Notes: generated by a model from the letters alone, not told the origin. Numbered from the stretch's first letter, positions 25,869-35,352 are shown. The stretch: 64,000 nt of DNA from JACKBC01 sp041391125 (GCA_041391125.1 JAWKON010000021.1:53663-117662); one strand, 5' to 3'. Numbers and translations are program-made.

Positions 25869-26282
25869 ATGATGAATTTAACAATCGTGCGGATTGCAAT
25901 TCTGAGCGTCTGTTCCATGTTGTTGCTGGCCTGCCAGTTGACGTTATTGGAACCTGAGAACTCGCCCAATCCCGGCGCCGTCAGCCAGGCGCCAGGGGCC
26001 AGTGCGGCCGCGCTTTCCGAACTTGAGCAGGCGCTGGTGCAGCGCTCCACTGATGATCTGGCCGCTGAATTGGGCGTGGCCGCCGATACGATTTCGCTCG
26101 TGCAGATCGAGGCGGTCGAGTGGCCCGATTCAAGTCTCGGTTGCCCGCAGCCCGATATGATGTATGCGCAGGTGATCACAAGCGGTTATCAAATTGTGCT
26201 GGAGACGAATGGCCAAACCTATAATTACCACACCGACAGTAATCCGGATGGGCAGGTTGTGCATTGCCAGAATGACGAATAA
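25869..26282 (+). CDS. Small lipoprotein, unknown
   Basis: 137 residues. The signal peptide ends with lipobox LLAC (Cys 22). A mature part holds LEQALVQRSTDDLAAELGVAADTISLVQIEAVEWPDSSLGCPQPDMMYAQVITSGYQIVLE, a compact domain with one Cys pair. Similar sequences occur in Chloroflexi and cyanobacteria to my recollection, often described only as hypothetical. It starts 24 bp after yggT and is probably in the same operon. Confidence 0.7.
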   Translation: MMNLTIVRIAILSVCSMLLLACQLTLLEPENSPNPGAVSQAPGASAAALSELEQALVQRSTDDLAAELGVAADTISLVQIEAVEWPDSSLGCPQPDMMYAQVITSGYQIVLETNGQTYNYHTDSNPDGQVVHCQNDE

Positions 26283-26296
26283 CGAGGGATGCGGAT

Positions 26297-26957
26297 TTAG
26301 TTTCCCAGCGCCTGCTGGATCACAGAAGCCAAAATTTCAAAGGTAGGCGCGCCGTTGAGCGGGCGGCCGTTGATGACAAAGCCGGGCGTGGCGCGTAGCC
26401 CCAGCCGGCGCGCTTCTTGTTCACCGGCGCGCACCTTGCGCACCATCATGCCTGAATCTAAACATTGGGCAAACTGGGCGGCATCCAGCCCCACGGCATC
26501 AGCAGCCTTTTTGAGCTGATCCACTGCCAGCCCGGGGGCCTGTTCATATAAAAAGTCGTGATATTCCCAGAATTTGCCTTGGGCGGAAGCGCAATGACCC
26601 GCTTCCGCCGCTTTGGGGGAGAGCGCCGTAATGATGGGAAAATCTTTCCACACAAAGCGCACCTGATCGCCAAACGTTGCAAACATCTGTTCACGAATCG
26701 CGCTGTTGTGCCATGCCCGGCAGGCCGGACAGCCAAAATCGGCATACTCCACCACCTCCACTGCTGCATCCGCCGGTCCAATGGCGGGGTCTGGCACGGC
26801 ATCCGGGGCCAATGCGTCACCGCCTGAAGTCTGTTGCCAAGTCACATAACCCAGAAAAAGTAGAAAAAGGCCAATGCCCAGCGCCGTAAATATCCGCTGT
26901 TTTTGTTTGACGTTGGCGCGGTTGGCGCAGTTGCGCCTGCTCCTTGCGGCTCATCAT
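26297..26957 (-). CDS. DsbA-like membrane-anchored thioredoxin (Cys form), frameshift near start
   Basis: About 220 residues. The DSBA domain (from 26845) has VVEYADFGCPACRAWHNS (active CPAC), FVWKDFPIITALSP and the cis-Pro loop ATPGFVINGRPL. Upstream, a membrane anchor IFTALGIGLFLLFLGYV is in the same frame, but the natural start MMSRKEQAQLRQ (ATG 26957) is in another frame. They join if one base is dropped in the CAAACAAAAACAG run near 26905, a homopolymer-type error. It gives a direct Cys-form comparison for the UxxC gene at 3606. Extracytoplasmic disulfide exchange is expected. Confidence 0.85.
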
Positions 26958-26992
26958 GTTAACCTTTGGTTTTTGATATACTCGCGGTTGGC

Positions 26993-27062
26993 ATAGATGA
27001 AAAGGATTACGCTCAATTTAGTCGAGGAGTCGATTTTCATCTATGACAGAGCCAAGTATAGT
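26993..27062. repeat. Short dispersed element with TATGACAGAGCCAAGTATAG
   Basis: An inverted repeat CATAGATGAAAA ... TTTTCATCTATG is followed by ACAGAGCCAAGTATAG. A second copy with different arms but the same tail lies at 32478-32537. Confidence 0.6.
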
Positions 27063-27103
27063 TATATGGGAACATTCTCTCGACTACAACAGTTACAGAT
27101 GCA

Positions 27104-27481
27104 ATGATAACACGCGACCGTTTTGAAACCTTAGTGGCTGAGGCGCTGGACTCGATTCCGCAAGAGCTGTGGGACGCCATCGACAATGTGACGGTGAGCG
27201 TGGAAGAGTGGCCGCGCCCCGACCAGATGGCGGCGGCTGACGTGCCGCGCGGGAATCTGCTTTTGGGCCTTTACGAAGGTGTGCCACTTACCCGACGTAC
27301 GGGCGGCTATGGCCTGCTGCCGCCCGATAATATTACGATCTTTCGCGGCCCCATTTTGCGCGTCTGCCGGCCGGATGATGATGAAGCCGTGCGCCAACAA
27401 GTGCGTCGCACCGTGCTGCACGAAGTGGCGCATCACTTTGGCATCAGCGACGACCGGCTGCATGAGATCGGCGCGTATTGA
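27104..27481 (+). CDS. Minimal zincin metallopeptidase-family protein (DUF1025-like)
   Basis: 125 residues. The metal motif HEVAHHFGISDDRLHEIGAY (HExxH with a distal Glu/Asp region) ends the protein. NVTVSVEEWP and LLGLYEGVPLTRR, ITIFRGPILR are the family blocks. The family is the small 'acidic' zincin group found in actinobacteria and Chloroflexi; no substrate is known. Confidence 0.85.
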   Translation: MITRDRFETLVAEALDSIPQELWDAIDNVTVSVEEWPRPDQMAAADVPRGNLLLGLYEGVPLTRRTGGYGLLPPDNITIFRGPILRVCRPDDDEAVRQQVRRTVLHEVAHHFGISDDRLHEIGAY

Positions 27482-27556
27482 GTACTATGATTTTTGTGAT
27501 GAATTGATGAGCTATGATTGCGTTTGCAATCCCAATCACCAAATGGAGCAATCCCA

Positions 27557-28444
27557 ATGAATCTACCCCTTTCCCCCTTATGGAAAGCCAACAAACGCCC
27601 CGCCGCGCGGCCAACGCATCGACTGCTGTTGATTCTAATCGTGTTCGGCGTAAGTTTTAGCGCATTCTTGGCCGCCTGTCGTGAAAATCTGCCCTCTATG
27701 CCCGAGTTGCCGAATTTGCCGGTAGAACTGCCGGATATTCCGGGCATTCCCACTTCTTTGCAAGATTTGCCCAATCTGATCAGCGATTTGGGGCTGCCCG
27801 ATCTTAGCCAAATTGCCAATTTACCCGGGTTGGATGCGCTGCCGTCATTGCAGGATCAGCCGGGTATGTTGACAGTGCAAGGGCCAACCGAACGCCGCGT
27901 CGGGCTGGGCGAGCGCATCCCCGGTACGGATATTCAACTGGTGGCGGTCAACGGCAGCGAAGCCGAATTCCAGATAGCCGGTATGCGCAGCGTGCGCGTG
28001 GCCGGTGACTCGCTCGATTTTGATGGCGAGTGGCCCGGCATAAATGGGGTTACCTATTATGCTCGACTGCGATTGTACCATGTGGGCAGCGACAACATTC
28101 GGGCGGCTGGCGTGCATCAACTGGTCATCCGCAACATTCAGCCGGTGGAGAGCGCCGTGCAGCTCGGCAATTTTACCTTGAAATTCCCCGTGGTGGCCAG
28201 CGCCAACCGGGGCGCACAGTTTAAAGGACTGACGTTGGGCTATGTGGGACAGGATGATCGGGGCGCTCAAATCAGCGGATTGCCCCAGGGTGATTACCCA
28301 TATCGCAAAACTGGTGATAGTATTGTGTGGAACGGCCAACTCCGGCCCGATATTCCCGCCCAGTACAATTTCCGCGTGCTGCTCTACGGCGCCGATAGCC
28401 TGCGTATTGGCGGGGTTGTCAATATTTCGCTGCCCGGTTCATAA
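27557..28444 (+). CDS. Lipoprotein with Pro/Leu-rich region and beta-rich domain
   Basis: 295 residues from ATG 27557 (GGAG site). The N-terminus has a membrane segment with lipobox FLAAC (Cys 38). Next, a Pro-Leu-Asn rich stretch (ELPNLPVELPDIPGIP and LPNLISDLGLPDLSQIANLPG) looks like a wall- or membrane-spanning linker. The mature domain (residues 105-295) is beta-rich with RVGLGERIPGTDIQLVAVNG and repeats such as RLYHVGSDNIRAAGVHQLVI and RVLLYGADSLRIGGVVNISL. No known family. Next gene starts 3 bp later. Confidence 0.6.
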   Translation: MNLPLSPLWKANKRPAARPTHRLLLILIVFGVSFSAFLAACRENLPSMPELPNLPVELPDIPGIPTSLQDLPNLISDLGLPDLSQIANLPGLDALPSLQDQPGMLTVQGPTERRVGLGERIPGTDIQLVAVNGSEAEFQIAGMRSVRVAGDSLDFDGEWPGINGVTYYARLRLYHVGSDNIRAAGVHQLVIRNIQPVESAVQLGNFTLKFPVVASANRGAQFKGLTLGYVGQDDRGAQISGLPQGDYPYRKTGDSIVWNGQLRPDIPAQYNFRVLLYGADSLRIGGVVNISLPGS

Positions 28445-28446
28445 AC

Positions 28447-29367
28447 ATGTCCCAGTCGATTATGGCGAATAATCAGCTTACCAGCCGATCCCAGCTAGCG
28501 CAAGAGAGTCTTCACAGCCGAGTCAAGGCGATTGGCGCCACCTATTACAACATTACCAATGTGGAGGGGTGGCCCATTGCCGGCTTGCTTGTGCTGCTGG
28601 ATAGCGGTGGTCATGCGGTGCGCGCCGAGCTGCATTTTGCCGATGGCATTGACGAGCAGCAGCAGGATGTGGCGCTGCGCCAAGGCAAATCTTTGCTGCA
28701 GCGGCGTTATGCACGCACCATGTCCAATACCTCCACGCTCGAGTTGCGCGTTTTAGAGACCTATCAATACAAAGAATCGCTGCAGATCCAGCTTCCCATC
28801 AGCATTGCCAATGATGCCGAAAGCTATTTTAACTGGGCACACTGGCCCTACTGGGCGGCGGGGGCGGCGCTGCTCTTTGCGCTGATTGCCGGTATCTTTA
28901 CGCTGCCCACGCTATTGCGCAGCACTAGCGCACCCGAGGTGCTGGAAGTCACGCCCGCCGTGGGCCAGAACGCGCAGAGCGCCGATAGCCAAGCAGCGCC
29001 TAGCGAGCCAGCTGCCGAGGCCGCTGTAGTGCCGGCAGTGCAGCCCGAAATTCACGTTGATCCATTTGTGGCGCAAACCAATAACTTGCCCACCAGCACC
29101 AACGCTAATCCGAATCTGGCAGTGGGTACGCGCGTGCGCATCCGCCCCACCTATGCGCTTTCGCTGCGCAGTGAGCCGGGCGCCACGGCCGGTCGCGAGC
29201 TGGGTCATATGCAGGATGAAGCGCAAGCGCTCATCATTGGTGGGCCCTACTGGCTGGAGGGCAATTCGGACACCATTGTCTGGTGGTACGTGCGGCTGGA
29301 CAATGGCACCGAAGCGTGGGCGGCGGCCAATACTAGCGAACTGACGCTATTGGAGCCAGTGCAGTGA
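28447..29367 (+). CDS. Membrane protein with C-terminal SH3-like domain
   Basis: 306 residues. The N-terminal 125 residues are cytoplasmic-like with TYYNITNVEGWPIAGLLVLLDSGGHAVRAEL. One membrane helix (about 136-158, WPYWAAGAALLFALIAGIFTLP) leads to an Ala/Pro-rich linker and a bacterial SH3 domain: VGTRVRIRPTYALSLRSEPGATAGRELGHM ... WWYVRLDNGTEAWAAAN. The SH3 domain is expected outside the membrane, perhaps binding wall components. An ATG at 28462 is an alternative start. Likely an operon with the upstream lipoprotein. Confidence 0.7.
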   Translation: MSQSIMANNQLTSRSQLAQESLHSRVKAIGATYYNITNVEGWPIAGLLVLLDSGGHAVRAELHFADGIDEQQQDVALRQGKSLLQRRYARTMSNTSTLELRVLETYQYKESLQIQLPISIANDAESYFNWAHWPYWAAGAALLFALIAGIFTLPTLLRSTSAPEVLEVTPAVGQNAQSADSQAAPSEPAAEAAVVPAVQPEIHVDPFVAQTNNLPTSTNANPNLAVGTRVRIRPTYALSLRSEPGATAGRELGHMQDEAQALIIGGPYWLEGNSDTIVWWYVRLDNGTEAWAAANTSELTLLEPVQ

Positions 29368-29377
29368 CCATTATGTT

Positions 29378-29512
29378 GAAGGTGGCAGGTGGAAAGTTGA
29401 AAGTTAAGGGTGTGTGTCGTTGACGAGGTGTCACCTTCAACTTTCCACCTTCAACTTTCCACCTTCAACTTTCCACCTTCAACTTGTCACTTTCAACTTG
29501 TCACGTTACAAC
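29378..29512. repeat. 14-bp tandem repeat CTTCAACTTTCCAC
   Basis: Four copies of ACCTTCAACTTTCC (29432-29490) plus diverged copies ending CTTGTCAC, with an inverse arm GGTGGAAAGTTGAAAGTT at 29388-29406. The same fold-back design as the heptamer arrays. Confidence 0.8.
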
Positions 29513-29523
29513 ACCTTCTCTGT

Positions 29524-30630
29524 TTACGCGAAAGCCGCCATCTCTTTTGATAAGCTCAGGCGCTTCTGCAATAACCTAACCTTTTGCGGGTCGATATATA
29601 GCATCATCCTCTGCCCTGACGTCCAATCGGCCAGTTCGGGCCATGCATCGGCTGGCACATCGAATTTCAAAACTTGCCCCTCAGCCGAAACCTTCACCAA
29701 AATTTGAAAATAGCGACCCCGGAATGAGCTGGCCTGGAGCTCCCCTTGGATCAGCAGTTGTTCCTCATTTTGCGGTTCTGCCGATGGCACAATGCGCGCG
29801 GCATCGGGCCGTATCAGCAGCGTATATGACCCCGGCGGCCAGGTTTGCGACAAGGCAAAAGAGCCAATGGACGTTTGCGCCTGTTGTGGCGACTCCGCCG
29901 CAACTGTGGCCGGCAGCAGGTTGTCGAAGCCCAGAAAGCGCGCCGCAAAGGCAGTGGCCGGCTGCGCATAGACCGCGGCCGGCGCACCTATTTGCTCTAC
30001 ACGGCCCTTGTGCATGAGCACCAGCTGGTCGGCAATGGCAAAAGCTTCCTCCTGATCGTGCGTCACGTAAAGCGCCGTTACGCCGACGCGTTTCAAAATC
30101 AGCCGCAGTTCGCTCATCAACCCTTCGCGTAATGTACGGTCCAGGCTGCCCAATGGTTCATCCAGCATGAGCAAGCGCGGGTTGGGCGCCAGGCTGCGCG
30201 CCAATGCCACCCGCTGCCGCTCGCCGCCGCTCAGTTCAAAGATGGTGCGATTGCCATAGCCGCTCAGGTTGACCAGCGCCAGCATTTCATCGACGCGGCG
30301 GGCGATTGCGGCTTTGGATTCTCTTGCCATGCGTAAACCAAAGCCAATATTCTGCGCCACCGTTTTGTGCGGAAAAAGGGCAAAATCCTGAAACATGAAG
30401 CCAAAGTGGCGCTGATAGACCGGTGTGGCCGCCAAGTCGCGCCCCTGAAAGTAGACAACACCTGTGTCCGGCTGCTCCAACCCGGCCACAATACGCAGCA
30501 CCGTGGTTTTGCCGCAGCCGCTTGGTCCCAATAAGCAAACGATTTCGCCCGTTTTAACGCTTAAATCGATGCCATTAATGACCGGCGTGTTGGGGGCGTA
30601 CGATTTATGGATTTTCTTTAACTCCAGCAT
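29524..30630 (-). CDS. ABC transporter ATP-binding protein (thiamine-type)
   Basis: 368 residues. Walker A GPSGCGKTT, Q loop FGFMFQDFALFP, signature LSGGERQRVAL, Walker B LLMLDEPLGSLD and the switch His VTHDQEEAFA are complete. A C-terminal TOBE-like domain (about 245-368) is present, as in PotA/FbpC-type importers. It is the ATPase of an operon with a two-domain permease and a binding protein, with a TPP riboswitch in front. The TPP switch suggests thiamine or a precursor as substrate, not spermidine or iron, although the ATPase itself looks of the PotA/FbpC type. Confidence 0.9.
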   Translation of the reverse strand: MLELKKIHKSYAPNTPVINGIDLSVKTGEIVCLLGPSGCGKTTVLRIVAGLEQPDTGVVYFQGRDLAATPVYQRHFGFMFQDFALFPHKTVAQNIGFGLRMARESKAAIARRVDEMLALVNLSGYGNRTIFELSGGERQRVALARSLAPNPRLLMLDEPLGSLDRTLREGLMSELRLILKRVGVTALYVTHDQEEAFAIADQLVLMHKGRVEQIGAPAAVYAQPATAFAARFLGFDNLLPATVAAESPQQAQTSIGSFALSQTWPPGSYTLLIRPDAARIVPSAEPQNEEQLLIQGELQASSFRGRYFQILVKVSAEGQVLKFDVPADAWPELADWTSGQRMMLYIDPQKVRLLQKRLSLSKEMAAFA

Positions 30631-30649
30631 GAATTATTACCCACTTGCT

Positions 30650-32365
30650 TCAAAACTCGGCCTGGCTTTCCATACGAAACCGCTCGATGAGCGACAGACT
30701 CAAGACGGATACGAGCATGAGCAGCGTACTCATGGCCAGCGCTTGGCCATAGTTGAGCAGCCCCGGTCGGCTCAGCGCCTGGTAGATCACAACCGGCATG
30801 GTGGGAAAATCGGGCCGGCTGATCAAAAGCGTGGCGCCAAATTCGCCCAGGCTGATGGTGAATGCATAAACCGCGCCCACCACCAGGCTGGGCAAAAGCA
30901 GCGGCGCGTCAATTTCCCACCAGACGCGCGGCGGCGCGGCGCCCAATAGGCCGGCCGCTTCACGCAGGCGCTGGTCCATGCTGCGCAGGGCGGGCAGAAA
31001 TGTGCGTAACACAAACGGCGCGGCAATCAACGCATGGGCCAGCGGCGTGAGCAGCAATGAGGTGCGCAGTGGCCCCATGGCAATAATATAGCCAAAGCCC
31101 AGCGTCACCGCCGACGTGCCCAATGGCAATAAAAAGATCGGGTCCAACAACCGCAGCAGTCGGACCGACAGCGTAGATTGCGCGTGTGGATTGGCCGGGC
31201 GCGGTTGCGTGAGCAAATAGGCCGCGGCCACGCCAATCAGCAGGCTGATGCAGACGGTGGCCACGGCGTAGAGCAGCGAATTGCGTATAGCCATAATGGG
31301 CGGCACAAAGAAGGCGCTTTGGCGCCGGTTGATTGCCAGCTCAAGATAGTAGCGCAGCGTAAAGCCCTGGCCGCCCAGTGTAAAGCTGCGCCACGCCAGC
31401 GCCAACAGCGGCGCCAGCAGCAACACGGTAATGCACGCGACGATAATCAACACTGTCTGCGGCGAGAGCGCCAGCGCACCGCGCTGGAATTCCCGCGCCG
31501 ATGTGCGTTCCAGCGGGGCGGTCGCGCGCGCCTGTATGCGCGTATAGACAAACATGATCGCAAAGGTGAAAAGCATCTGGAACAGGCTGAGGAACGCGGC
31601 TGTCGGCAAGTTGAATAGGTTGACGGCCTGCCGGTAGATCTCCACTTCCAGCGTGGCAAAGTGCAGCCCACCGAGAATGAGCACCACGCCAAAGCTGGTG
31701 AAGCAGAAGAGGAAAATCAACATGCTGGCGGCCAGGATGGCCGGCATGAGCAGCGGCAGCGTAATCTCGCGCAGGGCGCGCGCCGGGCTGGCCCCCAGCA
31801 TGGCTGCTGCTTCGCCCAGGCGCGGATTCAAGTTTTCCCAAAAGCTGCCCACGGTGCGCACGACCACGCTCACATTGTAAAAGAGATGGGCCAGCAAGAT
31901 GCCCCAGATCGTGCCGCCAATGTTCACGGGCGCATCTGGCAGCCCCGGCAACAATTGCAGCCACTGATTCAGCAAGCCGTTGGAGCCAAGCAGCGCCGTA
32001 AAGGCTGCCGCCACGACGACGGTGGGCATCACAAAGGGCGCGGTGATCAGGCTGCGCAGAATCAATTTGCCTGGAAACGTATAATGGGCAAAAAGGTAGG
32101 CCAATGGCAACCCCGCCAATAGCGTTAGCGCGGTCGAAACTAGCGCTTGCCAACAGGTGAACCAGAGCACTTGCCACAGAAATGGCTGCACCAAGAGATC
32201 GCCAATCGCACGCCAGGATGCTTCTTGATTACCCCAAAGACTGAGCCGCAAAATGGCCAGCAGCGGGTAAAAGAAAAAGATGGCCAAAAAGAGTAGCGGC
32301 AAACTAAAGAGCAATAATTGCCCAATCTGCCACCATCGGTGATAAAAGCGGGCGGACGCGTGCAT
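30650..32365 (-). CDS. ABC transporter permease, two fused domains (ThiP-like)
   Basis: 571 residues from ATG 32365 (MHASARFYHRWWQIGQLLLF). About twelve membrane helices in two BPD_transp_1 halves. The EAA loops are seen as EAAAMLGASPARALREITLPLL (first half) and REAAGLLGAAPPRVWWEIDAPLLLPS (second half). The fused layout is that of ThiP and FbpB. It follows the binding protein and precedes the ATPase, a normal order. Substrate from the TPP riboswitch: thiamine or precursors (inference). Confidence 0.9.
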   Translation of the reverse strand: MHASARFYHRWWQIGQLLLFSLPLLFLAIFFFYPLLAILRLSLWGNQEASWRAIGDLLVQPFLWQVLWFTCWQALVSTALTLLAGLPLAYLFAHYTFPGKLILRSLITAPFVMPTVVVAAAFTALLGSNGLLNQWLQLLPGLPDAPVNIGGTIWGILLAHLFYNVSVVVRTVGSFWENLNPRLGEAAAMLGASPARALREITLPLLMPAILAASMLIFLFCFTSFGVVLILGGLHFATLEVEIYRQAVNLFNLPTAAFLSLFQMLFTFAIMFVYTRIQARATAPLERTSAREFQRGALALSPQTVLIIVACITVLLLAPLLALAWRSFTLGGQGFTLRYYLELAINRRQSAFFVPPIMAIRNSLLYAVATVCISLLIGVAAAYLLTQPRPANPHAQSTLSVRLLRLLDPIFLLPLGTSAVTLGFGYIIAMGPLRTSLLLTPLAHALIAAPFVLRTFLPALRSMDQRLREAAGLLGAAPPRVWWEIDAPLLLPSLVVGAVYAFTISLGEFGATLLISRPDFPTMPVVIYQALSRPGLLNYGQALAMSTLLMLVSVLSLSLIERFRMESQAEF

Positions 32366-32477
32366 GATTGGTGTCCAACAAAGTCGAGGGCAGCGCACCG
32401 GTTCGGCGGTGGCGTAGGCCGCGCAAATCCAGCCGATGCACTGCGCTCTGGGATGGGATATTTTTAACTTGCGGTTG

Positions 32478-32537
32478 TCATAAATTTCATTTTCTACCCG
32501 AGTAATAATGTTAATTTATGACAGAGCCAAGTATAGA
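32478..32537. repeat. Short dispersed element with TTATGACAGAGCCAAGTATAG
   Basis: Inverted arms GTCATAAATT ... AATTTATGAC followed by AGAGCCAAGTATAG, the same tail as 26993-27062. It lies between the binding protein and the permease. Confidence 0.6.
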
Positions 32538-32540
32538 GGA

Positions 32541-33632
32541 TTAACGCAGCATGACTTCTGTCCACGCCGCGATCCAGTTTTCGCGTTCCGCTTCAATGGT
32601 TTCCGGGGAGATCGGGACCGGATCCGCCACTACTTCGGCAAACTTTGTAAATACGTCGGGCAAGGCGGCATTCACGTTGGCGGGAAAAACATACATCTGC
32701 AACGGTACATCTTCCTGAAATGGTTTGTCCAACATAAAATCGACAAAGGTCTGAGCTTGCTCTAAATGTTTTGTCCCTTTGAGAATGCCCACAAACTCGA
32801 TTTGGCGGAACACCGCGTTGGGCAGCGAAAGATTGACGCTGGCCGGCTCGGTGCGGCCATCGGTCGCAAAGACGACATCGGCGGGCGGGCTGGTCGAATA
32901 GCTCACCACTAGCGGGCGGTCACCGGCGCCGCCAGAGCCGACCGTAAAATGATCAAAGTAGGCCTCGGTCCAACCAGTGGTAATCAACGCGTCGTTGGCG
33001 CGCAGGGCCTGCCAAAAATCCAGATATCCATCCTGCCCAAAGTGCGCTACGGTGGCCGCCAGAAATGCCAGTCCAGGAGATGACGTGGCGGGATTTTGTA
33101 CGACTAGCAGCCCCTTATAGTCTGGCTTGGCCAAGTCTTCCAGCGTTGCCGGCAGCGGCAGATTATGCTCGTCGAACCAGGCGCGATCGGCGTTTAAGTT
33201 GACAAAGCCGAAGTCGACGGGCAGCAGCCGATTTGCGGAGTCAAGCTGTAAGTCGGTGCGCACATTGGCCAACTGCGGCGATGCATATGGTATGAAGATA
33301 TCGGCGTCCAAAGCCCGACTGAGGAAGGAATTGTCGACTCCGAAGAAGAGATCGGCCAGTGGGGCGTCTTTGCTCAGAATCACCCGATTGAGGGCCTCGC
33401 CCGCATCACCCATCTGCAATACTTGCAGCTTTACATTGTGCGTATCCTCAAACTGGGTTAGTACGTCTTCACTTATACTGAAGGAATCGTGCGTGGCCAG
33501 TACAAGAGGGATCGGTGCAGAACTTTCAGGGGCGGCGCCCCCTTTGTCCTGGCCAGAGGGCAGCGGTTGGCACGCACTCAAGAATATGAGAGCGGCCACC
33601 AGCGTGATGCCGCATTGATGAATTTTTCCCAT
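32541..33632 (-). CDS. Thiamine-type ABC substrate-binding lipoprotein
   Basis: 363 residues from ATG 33632. Lipobox LSAC near residue 21. The extracellular solute-binding fold is recognised by LVLATHDSFSISEDVLTQFEDTHNVKLQVLQMGDAGEALNRVILSKDAPLADLFFGVDNSFLSRALDADIF, which matches ThiB-type proteins (ATHDSFxxS, GDAG, DxFFGVDN). Upstream is a TPP riboswitch with a terminator, so TPP shuts the operon off at high thiamine levels. ThiB binds thiamine and its phosphates. Confidence 0.9.
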   Translation of the reverse strand: MGKIHQCGITLVAALIFLSACQPLPSGQDKGGAAPESSAPIPLVLATHDSFSISEDVLTQFEDTHNVKLQVLQMGDAGEALNRVILSKDAPLADLFFGVDNSFLSRALDADIFIPYASPQLANVRTDLQLDSANRLLPVDFGFVNLNADRAWFDEHNLPLPATLEDLAKPDYKGLLVVQNPATSSPGLAFLAATVAHFGQDGYLDFWQALRANDALITTGWTEAYFDHFTVGSGGAGDRPLVVSYSTSPPADVVFATDGRTEPASVNLSLPNAVFRQIEFVGILKGTKHLEQAQTFVDFMLDKPFQEDVPLQMYVFPANVNAALPDVFTKFAEVVADPVPISPETIEAERENWIAAWTEVMLR

Positions 33633-33781
33633 TTTATCCCATTTCTCCCATTTTGCATCTTTATAAACCAATAGAATTAATTATGCAGGCTCTCGGGGGC
33701 TGAGCCTGTCGAAGCCCGGCGTATCCTTCGACGTCCCAAGTGCAACTTGGGCGCTCAGAGGACGGCTGAATAGTAACCAAC

Positions 33782-33815
33782 AAAAAACGCTTGCCCCAAT
33801 CTGGATGGGCAAGCG
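33782..33815 (-). terminator. Intrinsic terminator of the TPP switch
   Basis: Hairpin CGCTTGCCC ... GGGCAAGCG followed on the minus strand by TTTTTT. It lies directly downstream of the aptamer and before the binding-protein gene: transcription-termination OFF switch. Confidence 0.85.
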
Positions 33816-33835
33816 CTCGTGTTTGCTAGTCGTAT

Positions 33836-33925
33836 GATTCCTACGCTGGCATTATCCAGATCAGGTCTGCGGGTCGGCAACGCGCTAGTCGCCCTCTCAG
33901 CCCGGTGCGTCCGAGCTCCCCGTTG
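33836..33925 (-). promoter_or_regulatory. TPP (THI-box) riboswitch
   Basis: On the minus strand: GGGGAGCTC, GGGCTGAGAGG, then ACCTGATCTGGATAATGCC and AGCGTAGGAA. CTGAGA and CTGATCTGGATAATGCCAGC are the two universal TPP-binding segments. It controls the downstream ABC operon. Confidence 0.95.
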
Positions 33926-34337
33926 AATTGGCATCAATATACGTCAATGTTTGATTCTGTGCAAGTTTGGCAAAGTCATTCATAAATATGCATTATTTAG
34001 TGGACGAAAATGGTACCCAAGTCCTATTGCTATCCGCAAAGATTATGCTAATATAATAAACAGGTATTGATTACTCAATATGAAGAAAGTCGTTTGAGTG
34101 AGTCTCTACATACGTTGAATGCATCGCACATCGCCGCCCCCGTATTGCAACGCACAACTTTATAGGATTTTCTCGTATAGGTAAGAGTCTCTCTAGAACA
34201 AATTGTTCACATCGCCCTGATTGTGCATAACAACCAATATCTACGCCTGCTCAGGTAGAGAATCGATTTGATCGATAGCAAATATGTTGTGCTGTACAAG
34301 AGATGGATGGGTCAGGGCCAATCGAAGAGAGGGCAAA

Positions 34338-35246
34338 ATGCGTGCATTTGTATTGGGCGCGGGCGGAAACCTGGGTGCTATGCAGGTTGGCGCCTTACGG
34401 TCGCTATTAGAGCGAAATATATATCCTGATTTGTTGGTTGGCTGTTCAGTTGGTGGACTCAATGCGGCTTTTCTGGCGCAGAATTTGTCACTGGACGGCG
34501 TCGAACGCCTTAAACAGATGTGGTTGACCGTGCGCCTGTCCGATGTCTACCCGGATAGCTTATTGAGCAAAGCCTGGCGTCTGTTGACAGGCAAAGATAG
34601 TTTGTTTGATAACCAAAACTTCTACCGGTTTTTGATGAATAAAGGGCTCAAGCCGGATTATACCTTCGGGGATATTCAGGATGCCAAACTGTTGATCACG
34701 GCGGCGAATCTACAGAGTGGCAAGCTGCATGTCTTTGGCAACAGCCCACGCGAAAGGGTGATTGATGCGCTGATGGCGACCACAGCGCTACCGCCCTTTC
34801 ACGCACCGTGGGAAGTAAACGGAAAGCGTTATATTGATGGCGGTGCGGTGACTTGCCTACCTATTCGGGTGGCGATTGAGCAGGGGGCTACGGAAATCTA
34901 TGTTTTGCGCGTGGAACAGAGCGAGCAGGAGGCGGATAAATTATCCAGACGCGGGGTAGTCAATGTGGTGCGCAACAGCATTCACAATATGATTCGCGCC
35001 CATGCCGATTATGATCTGTTGCTGGCCAGGCATACCCCTGGTGTGCGGATGCATTATGTCCAACTAACGGCGCCCGAAGGATGCAACCGGAATATATTGA
35101 AAACGATTCCGGGCTTAATCCAAAGAGGATTTCAAATTACCGAAGCTACTTTTCAGCCACAATTACGGCTGCCCACACTGGAAAAGCCATATGCCATTGA
35201 GGGCTGGCCCCGGTTGCATTACGAAAGCGCTCTGCAATCAGTTTAG
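34338..35246 (+). CDS. Patatin-like phospholipase
   Basis: 302 residues from ATG 34338 (GAGAGGG site). The oxyanion loop GAGGNLGAMQVG, the nucleophile elbow GCSVGG (Ser in GxSxG) and the DGG motif (RYIDGGAV) give the Ser-Asp dyad of patatin lipases. Cytoplasmic or membrane-associated acyl hydrolase; natural substrate unknown. The gene-free stretch 33926-34337 is AT-rich, and holds AATATAATAA (34049-34058), a possible -10 element. Confidence 0.9.
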   Translation: MRAFVLGAGGNLGAMQVGALRSLLERNIYPDLLVGCSVGGLNAAFLAQNLSLDGVERLKQMWLTVRLSDVYPDSLLSKAWRLLTGKDSLFDNQNFYRFLMNKGLKPDYTFGDIQDAKLLITAANLQSGKLHVFGNSPRERVIDALMATTALPPFHAPWEVNGKRYIDGGAVTCLPIRVAIEQGATEIYVLRVEQSEQEADKLSRRGVVNVVRNSIHNMIRAHADYDLLLARHTPGVRMHYVQLTAPEGCNRNILKTIPGLIQRGFQITEATFQPQLRLPTLEKPYAIEGWPRLHYESALQSV

Positions 35247-35352
35247 CAACCAGATCATGCCGAAAATGGCGATTGTGCTGCATGACTGCGGAAGTGCACA
35301 CACCTCATTTGTTGCGTCACTATTTGAACCCTCTTTGACTTATGGGTGTGTA

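Noticed and set aside
29432..29490. 14-bp tandem repeat as a possible CRISPR array
   Set aside because: Units are contiguous with no unique spacers, and an inverse arm shows a fold-back repeat.
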